A stretch of DNA of 64,000 nt from Aradus depressus. Its lineage: Eukaryota; Arthropoda; Insecta; Hemiptera; Aradidae. Shown here in pieces: positions 1 through 10,110 of the stretch. The translations under genes were made by a program, and so were the position numbers. The stretch covers positions 13,774,222 through 13,838,221 of the forward strand of contig OY759222.1 in NCBI GenBank assembly GCA_963662175.1. The letters are read 5' to 3'. The stretch's first letter is position 1; each line of letters begins with the position of its first letter. The notes beneath the pieces were generated by a model. The model had not been told where the DNA came from, searched no databases, and worked only from the letters and a program-made list of their open reading frames with translations.

Positions 1-52
1 AGATAAAATAAAAACAAAACATCTGGCACTTGAATGAGGCCGCTGACCAGCG

Positions 53-859
53 TCAGTCCTCTTGATTAAGGTCGCTATGGTGGTTCCTCTTCAGACGACG
101 TTCTGGTCTTGGCGGAGGCAGGTGGAGAGGGTTGGCACGTAGCAGAGGATTTTGATGATTTTGCATGGTCCGCAGCAGACTGGTGTAGCAAATAGGCAGA
201 CATTTTTTCACCTCAGGGATCTCAAGATCATCGTGTATAGTTTTGTTTCGGACAAACCAGGGCGCATTGGTGATTATTCTTAAGGCCCGATTCTGGAGTG
301 TCTGTATACGTTTGATTTGAGAATCCGAGGCAGAACCCCAGATAGAGCAGCCGTAAAGCCACATGGGCCTGATGAGCATCATATAAATGAGCCTCTTGAG
401 ATGGAGGGGGAGCTGAGAGTTCTTGAAGAGAGGTGTCAGCTGGTAAAGTCGATGTCTTAGCCTGTGCAGCAGCGAAGTGATGTGCTCGTTCCAGGTCAAC
501 TTGGTGTCCATGGTGAGACCTAGGTACCGAATTGAAGAAGTCTGTGGGACAAGAGCTCCGTTGAGGGTGAGCGGGCCTACTACTTCTGTTCGTAGATAAG
601 TGAATGGTACCAACTCTGACTTTTGAGGATTTAAATGTATCTTCCATTTGGCACTCCAAACTTTCACCTCATCCAAGAAGTTGTGCAGTTGTACTTCAGC
701 GAGTCTACTGGAGGTGGCCTTACTCATTACAGCAACATCGTCGGCGAATTGAGCAGTTGTTAGGCCGTTCTGCTGAGGAAAGTCGTGGGTGTATATTAGA
801 TATAAGAAGGGTCCAAGCACACTTCCCTGTGGTACTCCACACATATTTATATTCTTCAT
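53..859 (-). pseudogene. Jockey-clade LINE ORF2 fragment (C-terminal half of RT)
   Basis: An open frame of 268 codons encodes the C-terminal half of a non-LTR reverse transcriptase. GVPQGSVLGP (residues about 8-17) and the catalytic FADD box (about 38-41) are visible. A thumb region follows, and the protein ends in RRLKRNHHSDL, the kind of tail seen in Jockey-clade ORF2 proteins. The fingers, the first catalytic aspartate and the endonuclease are missing. An in-frame stop lies just upstream of the first Met and the similarity fades near position 900, so this is a 5'-truncated, dead copy. There is no RNase H domain, which fits Jockey. It is not the same family as the Jockey tails at 6.2 and 51 kb, whose C-terminus differs. 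Confidence 0.85.
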
Positions 860-954
860 TTCGAATACTTTTTAATATAAAAGTGAGAGTTTTGATAAAC
901 AAATGATCTAGAGGGGCAAATAAGGCTCTACAATGTAGAGTATGTAATTTATAC

Positions 955-1458
955 CAATATATTGTTATTTATCTGCAAAGTGAAAAAAACCATGAGCACG
1001 TCGTCCTTCAGATAGAACGTTAAGCGATGGTCCCAAGCTTGTAGTTAAAGATCCCTACCGTAGGCGAATTAATAATTTACGGTAAGTAAAATTTAGGAAA
1101 ATTCTTCGAAGGGTTTTCGGCCCTGTGAAGGACGGACTGGTTTGGAGAATTCGCAAGTAGCCCGAACGGAAGAGGGCGAAGTGCCAAGAACAGTCCTTGA
1201 GGAGCCTTTGTACCGATCAAGAAGAGCAGGCAGACCGAGGCTAAGATGGGTGGATGGTGTGGCAGCTGACGCGAGAGAGCTTCTTGGACAGCGAAATTGG
1301 AAAGCAGCTGCACAGGACAGAGCCGAATGGCGGAGGCTCATTGAGGAGGCCAGGACCCACTAGGGTTGTAGCGCCAGAGAGATAGATAGATAAAATTAAG
1401 GACTCCCATATAGTCCAGAGTCGGGCTCATGTCCACCAGAGTGACGAAAGAGAGCTTA
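955..1458 (+). repeat. SINE-A copy, 5'-truncated and split by a LINE insertion
   Basis: Positions 955-1098 and 1403-1458 are the body of the tRNA-derived SINE described at 20261-20600. They include the core ending in cgttaagcgatggtccc and the segment with gtcgggctcatgtccacc. The tRNA-like head is missing. The two halves are separated by a LINE 3' end at 1099-1391. The 5' variant (ttgttatttatctg) is shared with the copy at 24201, so the two come from one subfamily. Confidence 0.85.
1099..1391 (+). mobile_element. 5'-truncated LINE 3' end inserted into SINE-A, with target duplication
   Basis: Positions 1142-1363 encode the end of an endonuclease-reverse transcriptase polyprotein. The visible pattern is a basic GRPRLRWVDGV run, then DRAEWRRLIEEARTH and a stop. 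This is the usual C-terminus of a widespread invertebrate LINE group. It ends in a short (GATA)n tail. The insert is flanked by aaaatttagga (1088-1098) and aaaattaagga (1392-1402), an 11-base duplication with one mismatch. This shows target-primed integration into the older SINE-A copy. I cannot name the clade from so short a piece. Confidence 0.8.
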
Positions 1459-2178
1459 TTTTCTTTCGAATACCCAGTTTGAAAATCATTTGATCTCTAA
1501 AAAGGAGGTTAGTATAAGAAAGTCCTGGTTATCATATATTCATTTTCTTTATTTTTTATCCTCTTTAATAAGAAACTAACTATAACATGTCGCCATCTTG
1601 GGTAATGAAAGATATGGCTCACTTCACGAATTAGCTTAGGCAGATTGGGCCGGTTTCAGAATAATTGTTTTACTAAATTATTATTTAATTAATTAATTCA
1701 CTAATAATAATAATTTTTATAATACCAATCCTCATAAATATGTGATGTGGTATAATTTCAGAAACAAAAGTTCAAAATCATTCAGTCTATACTTCAATAA
1801 TAAAAATGTTCAGACGTTGTTTGACATCAACAAATATTTGAATTTTCTTAACACTTTAACTTAAATTCTCCATTATGTATGAAGGGATGGGGCGTAAATT
1901 CAGAAAATTGATTTGCCTATGACGCTGAGCTTATAGTAGTTGCGCATTCTGATCATTAGAATATAAACATATAAACTTTTTTAATATTATTTCTTTCTAG
2001 GAATTTCCAACTTTTGGTAGTTCGCCCTCCATCACCATCGTCACGTTCTCCAGCTTCTCCATCTTTACCTCCACCTCTATTATTCATTTATAATTATTTA
2101 TTTATTTAGACTTTTTTATTTATTCATTTGTTATAGTTACATTGTTTTATTTATTTTCTGTATCTCGCACATTTGGAC
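1459..2178. other. No gene; AT-rich intergenic DNA
   Basis: No coding frame is credible here. Positions 1495-1560 carry a piece of repeat E (gttagtataagaaagtcctg), which recurs near 6.05, 54.07 and 63.3 kb. The stretch 2015-2080 has scattered tccacctc triplets like the tract at 2480-2800. Confidence 0.6.
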
Positions 2179-2216
2179 CTGATGATGGGACGTAAGAACG
2201 ACCCGAAACATCGTTG
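2179..2216 (+). other. Hammerhead-like core motif
   Basis: The order is CTGATGA (2179-2185), one extra T, a GGG...CCC hairpin with inner CG/CG pairs, GAAA (2205-2208), then C-atc-G and T before the candidate NUH site GTT. This is the order of a hammerhead ribozyme core with a very short helix III. Helix I pairing is weak. It is one of several such motifs in the window, and the family pattern is stronger than this copy. Confidence 0.35.
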
Positions 2217-2479
2217 GGATAAAGACACTTCCGAAGTTTTTTTGAAAAATAGTTATCTTAATTTTTATTAAATTGAAAAATGTGTCAACTTATTATAAAC
2301 GTATCTTGTATTAATTTTTTTTATATACTCATATATCTTTTTTTTAATAGTTTTGTTATTACTACTAATCATAGATGTGTTAGACTCAAGTAGTTATAAA
2401 TCTCATTTATAAGCTATCTTAATGTATAAATTCTTTTGACATATCCTATTACCATGTATTGGTTTAACGGAAATAAATT

Positions 2480-2810
2480 TATTATTATTATCTCCACCAC
2501 CTTCTCTACCTCCACCGCCTTCTCTACCTCCACCGCCGCCTCCACCTCTATCTCCACCGCTACCTCTACATTTACCCCCACCTCCCTCACCCCGTCATAT
2601 TTACCGCCTCCTCGATCTCCCTCATTATCATCTCCCCGCCACATTTACTGCCACTTCCATTTTCTCACCCCCTCCATCTCCCCCACAACCTTTACCATCT
2701 CTTCTACCTCCATAAATCACATCTTGACCGCCTGCTCCACCTCTACCGCCACCTTCACCTCCTTCTCCATCTCCACCGCCACAATTACCGCATCCTCCAC
2801 CCCAGGTCTC
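2480..2810 (+). repeat. Pyrimidine-rich tccacc/tctacc low-complexity tract
   Basis: About 330 bases consist almost only of C and T with scattered A, in imperfect trinucleotide units such as tccacc and tctacc. The tract ends about 50 bases before the 3' splice site of the Ig exon at 2862. A frame open through it gives a Ser/Thr/Pro-rich peptide, which I read as a by-product of the composition. It may act as an oversized polypyrimidine tract. Confidence 0.75.
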
Positions 2811-2861
2811 CCCACAAGTATAAGACTATTGTAACAATTGTGTGTATGGTGTCTGTGACAG

Positions 2862-3028
2862 GAGGTAGCGAGCACAACGAGGTTCAAGTGGAGACGACAA
2901 CAGAGGGTGTGCCAGCGACCACCGCCCGTGGTCTGGTGGTCAGCGAAGGACCTGCCAACTTCACCGTCCAGGCTGGTAAGAGGGTCACTCTCGTCTGCCA
3001 GGTGGAGAATCTCGACGTTAACACTTCA
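2862..3028 (+). CDS. Dpr/zig-8-like Ig-domain protein, exon with first half of V domain
   Basis: This 167-base exon lies between a tgacag acceptor and a gtaagt donor. It starts in phase 1 and ends in phase 0. It encodes 55 full codons: a Thr/Glu-rich linker, then the start of an immunoglobulin V-set domain (FTVQAGKRVTLVCQVE), which includes the first disulphide cysteine. It joins in frame to the exon at 39226-39439, which supplies the core Trp and the second Cys. In insects this family (Dpr proteins and their DIP partners, zig-8 in worms) comprises cell-surface or secreted neuronal recognition molecules. The signal peptide and first exon must lie upstream of the window. Assignment to Dpr rather than another Ig family rests on the second half of the domain. 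Confidence 0.82.
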
Positions 3029-3447
3029 GTAAGTTGGACATTCTTATATCTTTTGATTATTCATCATTTCCAGCTCTCTCAAGAAAAGGATAAGTTATAT
3101 ATCGGTCAGAAGATGTGTTCACCGATTGCGCAAAAAAATGCTGTGTCTTTGAGTCTGTGAACACAATAATTTCTGATATAATGAATATATCGATACAAAA
3201 TTTTATATTTAAATACAAAACCACATACGAACGACTCATATATTAATTTTCCGCGAAATCGACTGAAGAGGAGGGGGATCTCGACTCTTTTTTGAAGTCA
3301 GGTTTTAGTCTCTTAAACTATATTTTCTGTATTGATGAGCCAGTTCACACTAACATACCGACACTATAGAACACGTTGATACATTTCTGACCAATTACTA
3401 AATATTTTAGTTTTTTATAGCATTTTTTTTACCATTTATCCAGATAA

Positions 3448-3655
3448 AAAACATATGTTCTTAAAAATATTGTCTATTGCACAAAATATATAATATATAT
3501 ATGAGAATTTTTTCGGTATAGGTAACATCTTCAGCTACGACTTAACAAATACAGTATTTCTTAAATCGTAAACTGAAGATGGTAGCAATACCGAAAGTAC
3601 TCCCATATATTTTGTGAGGCAATATTTTTTAAAACCATACGTTTTTCTTTATATT
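3448..3655. mobile_element. Short foldback element with hammerhead-like core in the right arm
   Basis: The left arm (about 3448-3535) and right arm (about 3565-3655) are imperfect inverted repeats. Both contain the aaaaca-atatt-gtctattgcacaaaatat segment and the ttcggtat...catcttcag segment or their complements. On the + strand the right arm reads CTGAAGA (3573-3579), extra T, GGTA-GCAA-TACC stem-loop, GAAA, palindromic GTAC, then TC. This matches the 45.5 kb copy almost base for base. No coding capacity is present, so it is non-autonomous. Confidence 0.65.
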
Positions 3656-3667
3656 AATATATATTTT

Positions 3668-3925
3668 ATAGACTCATGCCCGGGCTAAACTACGAGGTCA
3701 TATCGCCTACTACCAGAGCGCTTTTTCGACACTCTGGTGGACATGAGCCCGACTCTACTGGAGTCTTAAATTTTGCCTACACTAAATTTTTATTCACCTA
3801 GGGTAGGGGTCTTTAACGAGTATCTGACATCGTACAGGCTCTGGACCATCACTTTACGTCCCATTCGAAGGACGGCGTGCTTAAGTTTTTTTTACCTCCC
3901 AGATAAAATCGGGTCGGGTTTTTAT
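3668..3925 (-). repeat. SINE-A copy, lacking the tRNA-like head
   Basis: The complement holds the SINE-A body from the gggtcgggtt junction through the core to the gcccgggcatgagtc end. The head with A and B boxes is absent. The copy abuts a unique block (3926-4160) in the same relative order as at 23391-23880. The SINE and the block were therefore copied together, or a SINE already lay in the ancestral element. Confidence 0.85.
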
Positions 3926-4400
3926 TAAGTGTTTCACAATATCTCTGCAAAAATTTTATACCATTTAATAGTATAATTAATATATTTTTGATTAATTACA
4001 ATTTTTCCTTCAATTACTTCTGTGACTATTAAATTTTTATAAATTTTCACTAAATTCGGAAATTGAAAGTTAAATTTTAATTTTTGCCGATAAAGCTGTC
4101 CTGGTGGTAAACCAAAGTAGTCCTTATGTGATAGTAAGATGTTGTGGGACGAGATTTCTTATAGAAACAAAAGGTGTTGTCTACCCACTGTTTTATTATT
4201 GACCAGAACTGGTTTTCAACGCAACAGTAGCATCATCAGTGGCACATCCCACCCGAACAGCGTAGAGGTTAAAATCAATAGTTCTTCAGCCTCTGCACGG
4301 GGTGCAAAGTGCCACTGATGATGAAGCTGTTGCGTTGAAAACCGGTTCTGGTTAAGAATAAAACAATGGGAAGACAACGACTTTTGTTTCTAAGAGAACC
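3926..4400. mobile_element. Foldback element of the 4.2 kb family
   Basis: Arms at 4159-4244 and 4310-4395 are inverted repeats of about 86 bases around a 65-base spacer. The outer segment 3930-4160 is repeated in inverse orientation at 23391-23620. The right arm holds CTGATGA (4315-4321), a hairpin around TGTT, GAAA, and palindromic ACCGGT followed by TC. A related right arm lies at 17777-17897 and a decayed one near 35810-35850 on the - strand. No ORF is present. I cannot assign a superfamily. Confidence 0.65.
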
Positions 4401-5027
4401 ACAATAGTCTCGGAATAGTCGTCTTTGTTTCGTAACTCCTCGTGGCAATGCCTGGTACTATAGTACCTTGTTCTTTTATTTAGTTCTTTCTCCATTTTTA
4501 GTATTTCTTTTATATTTTTTGTTAAAGCAGAAAGAAGGGAAACGTCTCTCTTCCTTATTACTTCTGAAAATGAGTAATATTTGATGTTGTTTTCTCGAAC
4601 GGAAAGCTTTATTTTCAGAAGAGTTCAAGTTGGACTTTGAGAGGATACCAATTAAAGACTTCCAGACATTTACTACGAGACATTTCCGTAACTTTATAAT
4701 TCTCTGTAAAAATGTTTACTATTGAGGAATATGAAAAAGTTGTCGGTGTATCACCGGCTATGTACTTCACCAGTGCAAATAAATAAACTATGTTTTCACC
4801 TTCCATCCGAACTCAATTTAAAGATTTGGTTGAATATCAATAGATCTCCTGCTAGTCAATTATGTTATCGTTCTCTCTCCAAAGCCAATCGATTGTTTAG
4901 GCTAATACTCAATATTTGACTACTGAATATTGTGTCGATACATTCATTACATCGGCAGTTATTGGGTTTTTTGAGTTGAGCCTCCCTCTGATCCCCCTCC
5001 CCTTCCGCTGAAAATTAATAGATGTTG
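4401..5027. other. No gene; AT-rich DNA with a repeat C fragment
   Basis: Short open frames at 4615-4919 overlap on both strands and resemble no family I know. Positions 4925-5020 are repeat C (tgtcgatacattcattacatcgg, a GA/CT-rich middle, then gctgaaaattaatag). This copy is cut by the mariner-like element that follows. Confidence 0.6.
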
Positions 5028-5898
5028 AGGGTGTTTTTTTAGAGGTTGGTTTTTCCAAAAGGGATTAAACTGTCTTACAGTGGTCTTTTATGCTCAGTTT
5101 GGTTTGCCATTTCACCATGAATAGACTTACCCCAGAACAACGCTTGCAAATTGTGCAAATTTATTTCGAAAATCGTGGTTCCGTTCGCGACACTTACCGT
5201 GCGATACGTTCATTTTACGGTCGACATAATCGTCCATCCGAGTAATTAATTCGAATAACCATGGATCGTTTTCGCACCACGCAAACTCAGTTGATAATAC
5301 GCATTCGCAGAGACGTCGTTACATCCACAAAAAGTCACTGTTTGGTGTGCTTTATGGGCTGATGGAATCAATGGTCCATATTTCTTCAAAAATGATGCCG
5401 GGGTCTGAACGTTACAGTCAATGGAGACCGCTATAGAGCCATGATTACAAACTTTTTCTTTCCCCAATTGAATGGCATAATGTGGAAGAGCTGTGGTTTC
5501 AACAAGACGCCACAACATGCCACACAGCGCACGCCACAATCGATTTATTGAAGGAAACATTCGATGAGCGCATAATTTCCCGTAATGGAAGTCTTGTTAT
5601 GAGGATATGTGAAGTCGCTAATCTACGCCGATAAACCAGAGACGATGGACGACTTGGAAGCCAACATTCGCCGCGTTATTGCCGATATACGGCCTCAGTT
5701 GCTCGAAAAAGTGGTCGAAAATTGAACTTCCAGATTGCGCTTTATTCGAGCCAGCCGCGGCGGCCATATGCCCGAAGTCATATATAAACACTAATGGCAT
5801 AAAATGATCTTCCAATGAAGCCAATACCATGGCCATTACCACGATTTTTATGTGTTTTATTTCATTTTAAAGTTCTATACCTCTAAAAAAAACACCCT
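5028..5898 (+). mobile_element. Internally deleted Tc1/mariner-like transposon, dead transposase
   Basis: Terminal inverted repeats of about 20 bases (agggtgtttttttagaggt and its complement) lie at 5028-5046 and 5879-5898. A transposase remnant starts at ATG 5117 with an N-terminal helix-turn-helix region (MNRLTPEQRLQIVQIY, then RAIRSFYGRHNRPSE) and soon stops. About 5285-5850 resumes in shifting frames. It shows NVTVNGDRYRAMITNF, a QQDATTCHTA segment that should carry the second catalytic Asp, and a GYVKSLIYADKPETM tail. The stretch with the first catalytic Asp is deleted, and there are several stops and frameshifts. It lies inside a repeat C copy. The TA target duplication is not clean: TA on the right, GA on the left. 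Confidence 0.8.
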
Positions 5899-6245
5899 AT
5901 ATTAAAAAGGCTTTGAATTTGTAAAATTTCTTGTCAATACAATCATTAAAACGGCAATTCACTCTCAGAATTACACTGTACAATGAAAAAAGAGAACCTT
6001 TGACGTCAACAGAAATTATTTTGAGAAGGGGGAAGGCTGACTTGGATCTGTAAAAAGGTGGTTGGTATAAGAAAGTCTTGTTATGGCCATATCACATATA
6101 TTTTTGGTAATAATAATAATTTTATTTCCGTTAAATCAATACATGGTAAATGGATACGTCAAAAGAATTTATACATTAAGAGAACTTATTAATTAGTTTT
6201 GATTATTTGAGTCTAACACACATATGATTAGTAATAACAAATCTA
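5899..6245. repeat. Repeat C and repeat E fragments
   Basis: The interval 5930-6010 continues repeat C after the mariner insertion. From 6011 it becomes repeat E (ttttgagaagggggaagg, then ggtataagaaagtc and ggccatatcacatatat). The same arrangement recurs near 54.03-54.11 kb and in part near 55.49 kb. No coding potential is seen. Confidence 0.55.
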
Positions 6246-6750
6246 TTTTTTTGTCTTTTATTTATAAAGAAGCAATTGTTGGTTGTTGCTAGGGTGACAC
6301 AACCAGCAGCAAAGAGGGTAGGTATTGTCATGTTGGCGTGAATGGCATGTGAGAGGAAGGCCACCCAGTGGTAGGTCCTCGTGACGAAAATTAATCTTAA
6401 TTATTAGGACAAGAACATTAAGAAAAAAAAAATAAAATAAAGAAAAAAAAAACAATAATAAAAATAATAAATAAAAAGGAATTGGAAGACAATTTTGATG
6501 GATGGGTAAGAGAGATGATAAAAGTAAAGGGAAAAAAAAAAAATGTTAGGAAAGAATAGGATTTAAGGTGGCAGCAAGTCGCGGTTCCATCTTCTCTTTA
6601 ACCTTCGTGGGGGGTTTTGTGGTAAGTGTTGTGAAGATAAAGTACGTATTTCTGGTTTTGTATGAGTGTAAAGTTTTCTAAAAAAACGTATGTAAGTAGT
6701 TTGTATTGTGTCGGGTACTGTGTGTATCATAAGATCGTTATAAATAATGT
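6246..6750 (-). mobile_element. Jockey-clade LINE 3' end, 5'-truncated
   Basis: On the - strand, 6750-6575 encodes the end of a Jockey ORF2: a short stretch equivalent to DLMIHTVPDTIQTTYIRF, then PPRRLKRRWNRDLLPP and a stop. A 3' UTR of about 320 bases follows, including A-rich runs, and ends in ataaataaaagac. It is the same family as 50932-51495, and the two copies share about 180 bases of coding end plus the UTR. The rest of ORF2 is absent. Confidence 0.8.
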
Positions 6751-7293
6751 ATTGTTTTATTGATCGTTATAAATATTTTAGTCTGACTTGGCGTGTACAA
6801 ACACTTGAAGGAGTAGCAAATGTATGTATAAAACATACATGCAACTCTGGTAGCGTATATTATGGACTGTATATTGAAACGTAAAATAACTTACAAGAAT
6901 GAAGCGAACTTGGTATAAAACTTCTTTGCAGATCAGGAAGGTTCTCTGGTTAAAAATACACAATGGCCAATGGTTATCAATAGCTGGGATCTGCAATAGT
7001 TGTACATCAAGTCTGGGCGCAGTCATATGATATGGGAGCTGGAGGCATGAAACACGAAACTGGAGGCGAGAATGTACTTCACTTGAACCTAGTTGCAGTA
7101 GGACTGGAATACTAATCTAGACAGATATAGTGCACCCTCTACGTGGGGTGGAGTAAACTAATTGAATTAGTTTCGTCAAAAATCAACAGATAGCGCAAAG
7201 TAGAAATCAAAAATAAAAGGACGCAACATATACAAGTTTACAATTTAAACACCTCAGACAATATTGTCCTCTTGAAGAAAATTGCATACTAAT
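6751..7293. other. No gene recognised
   Basis: The AT-rich sequence has only short chance frames, such as one at 6778-7026 on the - strand. No repeat family used elsewhere in the window is obvious here. Confidence 0.5.
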
Positions 7294-7720
7294 TTTTTTT
7301 TTTTTTTTTTTAGTAGATAGGGTGACATAATGTGGCTATGGCTATCTCTCAGGGTGGCTCCAACTGGCAGAGTGGGGAGCTTCCTGTCCACTGTACCTTC
7401 GTCCTCCTGGTAGTGTGGATCTCTTCCAGCCTCCAGTCACCTCCAATAGAGGAGAGGCCCGTTCCCAGGGTTAGCTATTCCTCCGCGAATGGCACCATAT
7501 AATTTGTTGAAGGTACAGTCCGATGTTTTGCAAGAATTGCATCAACTGGGATGTCTAGGCCGAGCCATGACACTGCTCGAGAATCGTGAGGCAATACATC
7601 TCTTTCTTGGTAGGACAGTGAGTTCTTCCTTACATAGTGGACATCTCGGTGGGCGTCTTCGCAACAAAATGTGGACATGAGTTAGCCAAGTGTGTCCGAT
7701 TCTTAGCCTCGTCAGGACCA
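7294..7720 (-). mobile_element. RNase H-type LINE 3' end with poly(A), 5'-truncated
   Basis: The left border is a run of T (7294-7312), the poly(A) tail of a - strand element. Reading leftward from about 7715, one frame gives LRIGHTWLTHVHIL, then PPRCPLCKEELTV. This is the C-terminal zinc motif that follows RNase H in I-type and related LINEs. The frame then shifts. A 3' UTR of about 250 bases runs to the tail and contains a gatag...ctatc hairpin. It is related to, but not the same as, the elements at 37.6 and 42.2 kb. Confidence 0.72.
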
Positions 7721-8563
7721 TTATTTATTTTCGGGAAAGGGACCGTCACATCAGGAGTGTCGATTCGAGGTTTAACCGACCTCAGGAATGTCGATATTAA
7801 ATATTAAAGTCATTATACATACTAAAGTCAACCTATGTATGAATCTGTTGGGGAAGACTGTCTCTGGAGGTTTTGGTACTCAAGTGATTCCGACCCTTCT
7901 CATTACCATCCTGAGGATGGTGAGGATGCCATTAGAGGTAGACGCCCGGGTCTCCTTTATGACTCCTCAGGGACAGCCCAACCCTTCCCTGTTTCAATAA
8001 TCCCTTTAGATAGATTTGAGGTGGCCGTTTAGTGTCTGGCTATCTCCAGGGCTCTGTCTTAAGTCCAGCCTGATACTCTAAAACAGAACTAGGAATCCTG
8101 GTCACCAACCAGAAGCTCTTTTAGCAAGAACATACACATAGTCGTTCGGCTATGTGTATGTATTTATTTTGAATTTTTTAGACCTTTAGTATAAAGAAAT
8201 ACCTATTGTGATCGTGATACAGTTTCCAAAATCCGAGATACTGAATTTCCCGCGCTCTAACGCAAAAATGTAGATATGATTAGACTAAATTAAGCGAAAA
8301 TTGAGACGACTATACTTCGGGGCCGTGTGACATCAGTAACGTAACACGACGACGAAATTAAGACTTCCAAAAGAGCTAGAGCCAGTCACAATAACTCTAC
8401 AGAGAATGTTCACGCATCAACTCTACAACATTAGCTCGGGTGAGGACTGATCTTGCTGCGCGTGATGTACATCCGTTCGCTTTTTTTTTCATAGTGTCAT
8501 GATTCTTTCTTCCTATGTCAAACCAGTTGCTCGACTCTTGTCATACCATTCCCATCCAGATAA
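7721..8563. other. Unassigned region with an unrecognised 66-codon frame
   Basis: A frame at 7835-8032 (+) encodes an acidic stretch (SSDSDPSHYHPEDGEDAI) that looks more protein-like than its surroundings, but I recognise no family. It could be an orphan exon or a piece of a LINE ORF1. A perfect 11-base-pair hairpin (catacacatag/ctatgtgtatg) lies at 8130-8159. Repeat C fragments follow at about 8195-8300. Confidence 0.4.
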
Positions 8564-9114
8564 TCCCCCCCCCCCCCCCCCCCGAAGACTAAGGCGGCGC
8601 TGGCCAAGAGACCTGCTACTGTAGCAAAAATATTTAAGGAGTGCCGGTGATGACCAGCTTCTCCCCTCATGTAATCCTCTTACCTTCAACTGTCCTTTCT
8701 TCTTGGCCTGCCTCCACTGCTGGACAGTGATTGACAGGGGGCATCACTCGAGCCCCCGCGGCCTCCCCTGCTCCCATTAAGTCGGAGGGATGGGGATGAC
8801 AGAGAGGGGTGTTTCGAGGGGTGTCGAGTCGAAAGGCTTTTATGTTGATTTTATTTTATCTTTATTATTATGTTTTATGTTTATTATAATTTAAATGTAA
8901 TATTTTCTCTTTGTTTTGTATATACTACATTATTTGCATAGACCATTATTATTTTATTATATAGTTTTGTTTTCACCTATTATTTTGTATATAACCATAT
9001 GCTTTCGATGTACATATTTTTTAATTTTTTTTTATTTTATTTTTACTTATGGTTTATACCTATTGTAAATATTCAAAATAAAGAATTATTTAAAAAAAAA
9101 AAAAAAAAAAAAAA
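8564..9114 (+). mobile_element. Retroposed 3' end with AATAAA and poly(A)
   Basis: A C-run at 8565-8583 is followed by a short coding tail (KTKAALAKRPATVAKIF, then a stop). An AT-rich 3' UTR follows, with AATAAA at about 9079 and 23 As from about 9092 to 9114. The arrangement is that of a reverse-transcribed messenger or a LINE 3' end. I cannot tell which, since the coding tail is too short to place. Confidence 0.55.
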
Positions 9115-9854
9115 ACTATAAGGGCGACATCTACTGGTTTTCAGCCAAATCGCCCTCAGATAGGGGGGGATTGGGGAGCGTTAACCCAACAACATCAATA
9201 ACTATATGAAATTGTATATTGAAACCTACCTGCTACCGGTGAAGTGGATTATTAGTGGATTATTTTTAAAAAAATGATATATTAATTTCGAGCAAAAGCT
9301 AATAGATTAAACATTAAAAATATCACGACTTTAAACGAAATGTTGCCTGAATAACCTCCACTTCCTCAGTATCAGAATAGCTTCAAGATAGTTGTTGGGG
9401 ATCACTTATAACTAACTCTTTGTTAATTATATTTGACCACCCTGGAGTAGCATGCATATGGTCTGGGTGATTGAAACAAAAAAAATTAAAATGAACACAT
9501 ATTTATTATGACACAAAAATTGAACATTAAATGAATACTAGGATAATAATGAAAAGAAATAATTAATCTAATAGTGAAGCCTGATGGGCGAAAGGTGACA
9601 ATTGAAAATTTGTCTGTAGGGCATTATTAGTCCTTTATATGGCTTTACCGGCAATACATGAATATTTGAAAAATAAAACCTCTTAGTTGGATTCCTCATT
9701 CCTGTCCTGCTGCGATGAAATGATGTCCTGGTGCGTCTAAAGGTGGGTGATGTTTTGAACGGAGTATCTCTTCAATGTGGAAATAAATGGCTGGCATCTC
9801 ATCTCAAAATCGGAACGCAGAATAACGTGGATTCTGACAGGGATCCATTGCTGG
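9115..9854. other. No gene; repeat C fragment at the left
   Basis: Positions 9115-9200 look like a decayed piece of repeat C (ttttcagccaaatcg, then a G-rich patch). The rest is AT-rich with no frame I would support. Confidence 0.45.
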
Positions 9855-10110
9855 ACTAGAGCGATGTGGAGTCCGCCCGAGATCTGTCACCAGACTGATA
9901 ATAATTAAACTGTATGACTACTTTCAACTTAGAAAATTTCTATATAAATCGGCACTGAGAGCAGCGTGGAGTCCACCCGGTATCAGTCGCAAGACTCGTA
10001 ATAATTAAACTGCATGACTACATTTTGCACTTAGAAAGATTTCTAGATAAATCGGCACTCGGAGCGACGTGGAGTCCACCCGGTATCAGTCGCAAGACTA
10101 GCGATGTGGA
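9855..10110 (+). repeat. Tandem repeat, period about 100-103 bases, 2.4 copies
   Basis: The motif gtggagtcc starts at 9866, 9966 and 10069. Between these points the sequence repeats with ataataattaaactg, catgactac and ataaatcggcact in order. Copies two and three are closer to each other than to the first. No coding frame runs through it. Confidence 0.8.

Noticed and set aside
2436..2834. Open frame of 132 codons, Ser/Thr/Pro-rich
   Set aside because: It simply translates the pyrimidine-rich triplet tract before the Ig exon. No motif and no start context.
5028..5898. Host gene related to SETMAR
   Set aside because: The helix-turn-helix and catalytic scraps are mariner-like, but there is no SET domain, and the terminal repeats mark a transposon.
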